Source: an uncultured Lachnospiraceae bacterium
GTDB lineage: Bacteria; Bacillota; Clostridia; Lachnospirales; Lachnospiraceae
DNA length: 27,840 bases
Direction: 5' to 3'
Assembly: GCA_910585075.1 (NCBI GenBank)
Contig: CAJUED010000052.1
Location: forward strand, 1 to 27,840
Each line of letters begins with the position of its first letter. The stretch's first letter is position 1. Below are positions 23,669 to 27,840 of the stretch, in pieces. The position numbers and the translations under genes are program-made. The notes under the pieces are model-generated. The model did no database searches and was not told the origin of the DNA. It saw only the letters and a list, made by a program, of their open reading frames with translations.

Positions 23669-24124
23669 ATGGCAATTGAACCATTAAGCAGTGCCATGAC
23701 ATACCAGGCACAGACAACACAGCAGGTGAAGCAACAGGCAAAGCCTGTGCAAAAAGTGGCAGAGAACATGGATGTTGCTACACAGGAACAGAGTAATGTA
23801 TATGATTCCACCACTGTGAAAGTTGCTGAGACCGAGCGGAGCAGTGATCGTGAAAACGACCAGAACAGCACGGATAACGGCGCAGCAAAAGAACGTCAGC
23901 AGACGAACACGGACCAAATCAAAAAGGCTGTTGAGCAGCTGAATAAGAACATGTCCAATTCAGAGGCAGTATTTGGAATCCACGAAGGTACCAACCGCCT
24001 GACAATTAAGATCATAGACAAGGACAGCAAAGAAGTCTTGAAAGAGCTTCCGCCTGAAAAGATTCTTGACATGATAGCTAAGGCATGGGAGCTTGCTGGA
24101 ATTATGGTAGATGAGAGAGGATAG
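23669..24124 (+). CDS. flaG: FlaG family flagellar protein
   Basis: This 151-residue protein has the FlaG domain in its last 65 residues (AVFGIHEGTNRLTIKI, then KEVLKELPPEKILDMIAKAW). The first 85 residues are Gln/Thr-rich and probably disordered. FlaG proteins affect filament length in several bacteria, but their mechanism is not well known. The start was set at 23669 after GGAGG; a GTG at 23660 overlaps that site. It is first in the second flagellar unit, thirteen bases before fliD. Confidence 0.88.
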   Translation: MAIEPLSSAMTYQAQTTQQVKQQAKPVQKVAENMDVATQEQSNVYDSTTVKVAETERSSDRENDQNSTDNGAAKERQQTNTDQIKKAVEQLNKNMSNSEAVFGIHEGTNRLTIKIIDKDSKEVLKELPPEKILDMIAKAWELAGIMVDERG

Positions 24125-24137
24125 GAGGAGATTATAA

Positions 24138-25664
24138 ATGGCTATACGTATGACCGGAATGATGTCCGGACTTGACACAGAAAGTATTATACAGGAACTG
24201 GTTGCCGCTAAGAGCAAGAAAGTTGACGTACAGAGAAAGGCCCAGACAAAATTAGAGTGGAAACAGGATGCCTGGAAGGAATTAAACACCAAGCTTAAAA
24301 ATTTCCAGCAGAAATACCTGTCCAATATGCGTTTTTCCGACGCTTATACAAAGAAAGTTACGAAGGTTTCCAACAGCAATGCGGTCAGCGTTATTACCGG
24401 GGAAAATGCGGTGAATGGTGTACAGACTTTGAAAGTTGAGAAGCTTGCCAAGAATGCTTATTTGACCGGCGAGGAAATGAAAAAGGACAGGGATGGGAAG
24501 AAGCTGACAGCGCTTTCTAAGGTTGCTGACATCGACGGTTTTACTTTGAATGATGGTGATACTGCAACGATTGAGCTTAAAATAGGCAAAGACTCTAATG
24601 CTGCGCCCGTTCAGATTAACATAACGAAGGATACTACGATTTCTGATGTCCTTAATGCACTGAAGAAAGAGGGGCTGAACGCCAGCTTTGATGAAAAATG
24701 GCAGAGATTCAGTATCAGTTCAAAGGAATCCGGCGCAGATAACGATTTTACAATAACGGCAACTGGGAATAAGGGCGATAAGGCACTGGAAGCTTTAGGC
24801 ATTACAGATGAGGCTCTAAAAAATAAGATTGACGGCGAAGACGCTGTCATCTGGTTAAACGGCGCTAAATATGAGCATAGCAACAACAGTTTCGAAATTA
24901 ATGGCCTGACAATCACGGCATTGGCTGCAAATCCGGACGAGGAAATCACCATCACCACAGAGCAGGATACCGACGGCATCTACGACATGGTGAAAAATTT
25001 CCTGAAGGAATACAATGAGCTGGTCAATGAAATGTCCAAGTTGTATAATGCTGATTCCGCCAAAGGATACGAGCCTCTTACGGATGATGAAAAAGCCGCT
25101 ATGTCCGATAAGGAGGTTGAGAAGTGGGAAACCAAAATAAAGGATTCCATTCTGCGGCGTGATGAAAACATATCCAGTGTTAGCTCAGGCCTGCGTGAGG
25201 TTATGTCTGCAGGTATAGATGTTGACGGAAAGACAATGCATTTATTTGACTTCGGTATTGATATGCTGAGCTATTTCGAAGCACCTGAAAATGAAAGATA
25301 TGCTTACCATATTGACGGGGATGCCGATGACGGATATACTATGAACAAGGATGACAAACTGAAATCCATGATTAAGAATGATCCGGATACAGTTATTTCC
25401 TTCTTTACTAAGTTGTCTCAAAATTTGTATGGTAAAATGACGGATATGTCCAAATCAGTAGATGGATACCGTTCTTTTGGCAGCTTCTATGATGATAAGA
25501 AAATGAAATCCGATTATGACGATTACAAGACTAAAATCGCTGAACTGGAAGCGAAAGTAAATGCATATGAGGATAAGTGGTATAAAAAATTCAGTAAGAT
25601 GGAAACGGCGCTTGCAAAAATGCAATCCAATGCCAGCGCGGTAACAGGTTTATTAGGAGGCTGA
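24138..25664 (+). CDS. fliD: Flagellar cap protein FliD (HAP2)
   Basis: This 508-residue protein forms the cap at the filament tip and folds incoming flagellin subunits. The N-terminal signature GMMSGLDTESIIQELV (7-22) is complete. The FliD_C region includes YNELVNEMSKLYN and the terminal coiled coil YDDYKTKIAELEAKVNAYED. Export is by the flagellar type III route, so no signal peptide is expected. The GGAGGAG ribosome site is seven to eight bases from the ATG. The fliS gene begins four bases after its stop. Confidence 0.94.
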   Translation: MAIRMTGMMSGLDTESIIQELVAAKSKKVDVQRKAQTKLEWKQDAWKELNTKLKNFQQKYLSNMRFSDAYTKKVTKVSNSNAVSVITGENAVNGVQTLKVEKLAKNAYLTGEEMKKDRDGKKLTALSKVADIDGFTLNDGDTATIELKIGKDSNAAPVQINITKDTTISDVLNALKKEGLNASFDEKWQRFSISSKESGADNDFTITATGNKGDKALEALGITDEALKNKIDGEDAVIWLNGAKYEHSNNSFEINGLTITALAANPDEEITITTEQDTDGIYDMVKNFLKEYNELVNEMSKLYNADSAKGYEPLTDDEKAAMSDKEVEKWETKIKDSILRRDENISSVSSGLREVMSAGIDVDGKTMHLFDFGIDMLSYFEAPENERYAYHIDGDADDGYTMNKDDKLKSMIKNDPDTVISFFTKLSQNLYGKMTDMSKSVDGYRSFGSFYDDKKMKSDYDDYKTKIAELEAKVNAYEDKWYKKFSKMETALAKMQSNASAVTGLLGG

Positions 25665-25668
25665 TAAC

Positions 25669-26055
25669 ATGGCGTTGCCCAATGCTTTTGCACAATATAA
25701 TAACAATAAGATTATGACTGCCGCACCTGCGGAGCTTACTTTGATGCTTTATGACGGAGCCATCAAGTTCTGTAATATTGCAATTGACGCGACAGAGAAC
25801 AAAAACGCTCCCAAGGCGCATGCCAATATTGTCAAGGTTGAAAATATCATAAGCTATCTCAGAAACACTTTGAATATGGATTACCCTGTGGCCAAAGAAT
25901 ATGACAAAATGTATGACTACATCCAAAGACGGCTGGTAGAGGCTAATTTGAAGAAGAATGTGGAAATGTTGAAAGAAATCAATGGTCATCTGCACACGAT
26001 TCGCGACACTTGGAAAGAAGTAATGCGCATCAATCGTGTAAAGGGAAATCTGTAA
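25669..26055 (+). CDS. fliS: Flagellin chaperone FliS
   Basis: This is a 128-residue four-helix protein that holds flagellin monomers and delivers them for export. It has the family features NAFAQYNNNKIMTAAPAELT near the N-terminus, then LMLYDGAIKF and the C-terminal LRDTW-like segment HTIRDTWKEVM. The AGGAGG site overlaps the end of fliD. In the CsrA-FliW circuit FliS is a further binder of flagellin. Confidence 0.95.
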   Translation: MALPNAFAQYNNNKIMTAAPAELTLMLYDGAIKFCNIAIDATENKNAPKAHANIVKVENIISYLRNTLNMDYPVAKEYDKMYDYIQRRLVEANLKKNVEMLKEINGHLHTIRDTWKEVMRINRVKGNL

Positions 26056-26128
26056 ACAAAAGGGTTCTTTCAGGCCATAGTTGATGCGGTGCGATAAATG
26101 GGGCCGCAGGATGTTAAGAGGTACGGGA

Positions 26129-26605
26129 ATGATTGAAAATTACCTGGGAATATTGGAGAGTAGTCTTGAAAAAAAAGTGGCAGTACTCCATGAAATTGAA
26201 GACTACAATGACGAGCAGGAACAGCTTTTGAAACAGGAAAAAGTGTCGATGGAAGAATTAGATGCTAACATGGAAAAAAAGGATGTGCTGATTCAAAAGT
26301 TGACCGATTTGGATGAGGGTTTTGAGACTTTGTATGAGAGAATCAGAGAACAGCTTGTTGCCAACAAGGATGCTTATAAAGAGCAGATTAAGCGGATTCA
26401 GGGACTGATTACACAGGTGACTGATAAAAGTGTTTCTATCCAGGTTCAGGAAAGCAGGAACAAAAAGCTGATTGAAGATTATTTTCTGAAAGAAAGGTCT
26501 CAAATCCGTCAGGGAAGGAAGGCTTCTAAGACAGCTTACAGCTATTACAAGAGCATGAGCAACGTTGATGATGTGTCAAATTCAATTTTAGACCAAAAGA
26601 AATAA
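26129..26605 (+). CDS. FliT/FlgN-like flagellar chaperone
   Basis: This is a 158-residue, almost wholly helical protein with a long heptad pattern (about 5-120) and a basic tail. Position directly after fliS, where fliT is normally found, and the small coiled-coil build suggest a FliT-like chaperone for the cap protein FliD. The sequence itself is not strongly diagnostic and also resembles FlgN-type proteins. The start at 26129 has AAGAGGT upstream; an in-frame ATG at 26081 has no ribosome site. The next feature is a repeat-bearing hairpin, then the flagellin promoters. Confidence 0.65.
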   Translation: MIENYLGILESSLEKKVAVLHEIEDYNDEQEQLLKQEKVSMEELDANMEKKDVLIQKLTDLDEGFETLYERIREQLVANKDAYKEQIKRIQGLITQVTDKSVSIQVQESRNKKLIEDYFLKERSQIRQGRKASKTAYSYYKSMSNVDDVSNSILDQKK

Positions 26606-26609
26606 AAAA

Positions 26610-26690
26610 CAGCCGGTTTGAATATCAAACGCTGTCACGCTCCGCGAGTCAGCTTATTAAATTGAAAATCAGACCGGCTGATAAATTTTT
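26610..26690. terminator. Large-loop hairpin after fliT, with the repeat in its loop
   Basis: CAGCCGGTTTGA (26610-26621) pairs with TCAGACCGGCTG (26669-26680), with one G-T pair, and is followed by ATAAATTTTT. On the minus strand it is followed by TTTTTTATT. The 47-base loop is almost exactly the dispersed repeat copy B. It probably separates the fliT unit from the flagellin gene. Confidence 0.6.
26622..26668 (+). repeat. Dispersed 40-bp repeat, copy B
   Basis: ATATCAAACGCTGTCACGCT is followed by CCGCGAGTCAGCTTATTAAA and TTGAAAA. It matches copy A at all but a few positions and fills the loop of a terminator-like stem. Confidence 0.7.
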
Positions 26691-26711
26691 AAGAAAAAAT
26701 TTGATTGGGTA

Positions 26712-26738
26712 TAAAGTATTTATTTTTTTGCCCGATAT
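26712..26738 (+). promoter_or_regulatory. Sigma-28 promoter P1 of flagellin
   Basis: TAAA (26712-26715), a 15-bp spacer containing a T-run, and CCCGATAT (26731-26738), an almost perfect SigD/FliA promoter. The early transcript can fold AAAGCAG with CTGCTTT around inner GTG/CAC and TTAT/ATAA pairs (about 26750-26805). Confidence 0.85.
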
Positions 26739-26839
26739 ATAATGCAAGTAAAGCAGACAATGTGTTATAGCCAATTGAAAACATATGCATAATACACTGC
26801 TTTCGAAAATAATTTGTTTCCTGAAATTAAAAAAAGGTA

Positions 26840-26866
26840 TTAAGTATCTGAAAAAGTATCCGATAT
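26840..26866 (+). promoter_or_regulatory. Sigma-28 promoter P2 of flagellin
   Basis: TTAA (26840-26843), a 15-bp spacer and TCCGATAT (26859-26866). The sequence just downstream, ATAATACGAGTAAA, nearly repeats ATAATGCAAGTAAA after P1, so the promoter block looks duplicated. Confidence 0.82.
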
Positions 26867-26881
26867 ATAATACGAGTAAAT

Positions 26882-26973
26882 TGAAGCAAGGTAAAACGCT
26901 TCAGGAAACAAAAGTTTCTGTATGAAACCATAGGTTTTTACAAACCATAGGTTTCTACGAGACTAATTGTCTC
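26882..26973 (+). repeat. Train of small hairpins with a 17-bp tandem repeat in the flagellin leader
   Basis: In order: TGAAGC/GCTTCA (26882-26903), GAAAC-AAAA-GTTTC (26905-26918), two tandem 17-bp units AAACCATAGGTTTTTAC and AAACCATAGGTTTCTAC (26925-26958), each a small AAACC/GGTTT stem, then GAGAC-TAATT-GTCTC (26959-26973). Confidence 0.7.
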
Positions 26974-27042
26974 AACATTTACCACAGGTAATGACTCTTG
27001 GAAGCACGTACGACTTGCAGGAATCATTACAAAAACAAATCA

Positions 27043-27077
27043 GCCGCATGGAAGCGGCCTTAAATTCAAGGAGGAAT
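27043..27077 (+). promoter_or_regulatory. CsrA binding region of the flagellin leader
   Basis: The hairpin GCCGC-ATGGAA-GCGGC (27043-27058) shows GGA in a six-base loop, the classic CsrA site. A second GGA lies in the Shine-Dalgarno AAGGAGGAAT (27068-27077), about 22 bases away, the arrangement known for the Bacillus flagellin leader. csrA and fliW are in the same window. Confidence 0.7.
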
Positions 27078-27082
27078 ATATT

Positions 27083-27840
27083 ATGGTAGTACAACACAAT
27101 CTTACAGCAATGAACTCTAACAGAATGTTAGGACTGACAACTAAGACACAGGCTAAGTCAACAGAGAAGTTATCTTCCGGTTACAAAGTAAACCGTGCAG
27201 CAGATGATGCAGCAGGTCTGGCAATGTCCGAGAAGATGAGACGTCAGGTAAGAGGTCTTACACAGGCTTCCCTGAATGCACAGGATGGTATTTCCATGGT
27301 GCAGACAGCTGAAGGCGCTTTGAATGAAGTACATGACATGTTACAGCGTCTGAACGAGTTGGCAGTTAAGGGTGCAAACGGTACTCTGCAGTCAGAAGAC
27401 CGTTCCTACATTGACTTGGAAGTACAGCAGCTCATGAGTGAAATTGACCGTGTAGCTTCTACCACAACATTTAATGAGAGAAATCTCTTAAATGGTAGCT
27501 GCTCTAAGGGCATCAAGCTTCAGGTTGGTGCAGAAGCATCTCAGTATATCACATTGAGCATTACATCAATGAGCTGTGCATCTCTGAGCCTCAGCGGTAA
27601 CGCAAAGACACAGAGTGCATCCCAGAACTTGAACAAGAGTGTAAAGGCTGCTATCAAGAACCTGAATAAGCAGAGAGCTAAATTGGGTGCTGTTCAGAAC
27701 AGACTTGAGCACACAATTAACAACTTGGATAACGTTGTTGAGAACACAACAAGTGCTGAGTCCTCTATCCGTGATACAGATATGGCTACAGAGATGGTTA
27801 AGTACTCCAACAACCAGATCCTTGCTCAGGCAGGTCAGGC
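27083..27840 (+). CDS. fliC: Flagellin (3' end cut by the window)
   Basis: This is the main filament protein. 252 codons are visible and the frame is open to the last base. N-terminal D0/D1 is complete: MVVQHNLTAMNSNRMLG, then STEKLSSGYKVNRAADDAAG (31-50), then the long helix with DGISMVQTAEGALNEVHDML. The C-terminal D1/D0 helix is present up to YSNNQILAQAGQ, so only about 20 residues should be missing. The variable D2/D3 part is almost absent, making this a short flagellin of about 270 residues. Strong AAGGAGGAAT ribosome site, start at 27083. It is driven by two sigma-28 promoters and probably controlled by CsrA, FliW and FliS from this cluster. Confidence 0.96.
   Translation, partial: MVVQHNLTAMNSNRMLGLTTKTQAKSTEKLSSGYKVNRAADDAAGLAMSEKMRRQVRGLTQASLNAQDGISMVQTAEGALNEVHDMLQRLNELAVKGANGTLQSEDRSYIDLEVQQLMSEIDRVASTTTFNERNLLNGSCSKGIKLQVGAEASQYITLSITSMSCASLSLSGNAKTQSASQNLNKSVKAAIKNLNKQRAKLGAVQNRLEHTINNLDNVVENTTSAESSIRDTDMATEMVKYSNNQILAQAGQ

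Noticed and set aside
26925..26958. Tandem 17-bp units considered as a CRISPR-like or iteron array
   Set aside because: Only two units without spacers, no cas or replication genes nearby; they lie in a flagellin leader.

Overview
The window looks like chromosomal DNA from a motile Clostridia, most likely a Lachnospiraceae member (Roseburia/Eubacterium-like). The evidence is the flagellin and FlgK/FlgL/FliD sequence types, the Clostridia-style glnA plus ANTAR-regulator pair, strong AGGAGG ribosome sites throughout, FliW-CsrA flagellar control, and an inverted-domain GH3 beta-glucosidase of the kind known from rumen and gut Firmicutes. No rRNA, tRNA, CRISPR array, transposase or phage structural gene is visible. 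The assignment rests on recognising protein families, not on a database search.

Left part (1-5000): an AT-rich Abi/HEPN-type abortive-infection gene on the minus strand. Next come glutamine synthetase (glnA) and an ANTAR-domain response regulator. The glnA leader carries a hexaloop hairpin and a possible intrinsic terminator, which suggests antitermination by the neighbouring ANTAR protein. A medium-chain zinc dehydrogenase follows.

Middle part (5000-16400): a GH3 glycosidase with its domains in permuted order; a Bce-type peptide-antibiotic sensing and detoxification module (response regulator, intramembrane-sensing kinase, ABC ATPase, FtsX-like permease); a small 55-codon gene of unknown function; a tributyrin-esterase-like hydrolase; and two uracil-salvage genes, upp and a uracil permease, transcribed divergently from well-formed promoters.

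Right part (16400-27840): a late flagellar cluster all on the plus strand. It reads flgM, flgN-like, flgK, a second flgK, flgL, fliW, csrA, terminator, flaG, fliD, fliS, fliT-like, then a flagellin gene cut by the window end. Four sites match the sigma-28 (SigD/FliA) consensus with exactly 15-bp spacers: before flgM, before flaG, and two in tandem before flagellin. FlgM (anti-sigma-28), the chaperones FlgN/FliS/FliT, and the FliW-CsrA switch form one regulatory circuit. The flagellin leader has a GGA-loop hairpin plus a GGA in the Shine-Dalgarno, as expected for a CsrA target.

Between genes there are at least two families of small non-coding repeats. One is a roughly 40-bp sequence with core CACGCTTCGCGAGTC that abuts terminator hairpins at the 3' ends of genes. 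The other is a fold-back element starting TCAGCC, flanked by 5-bp direct repeats. These, with the heavily structured sigma-28 leaders, are the least explained parts of the window.
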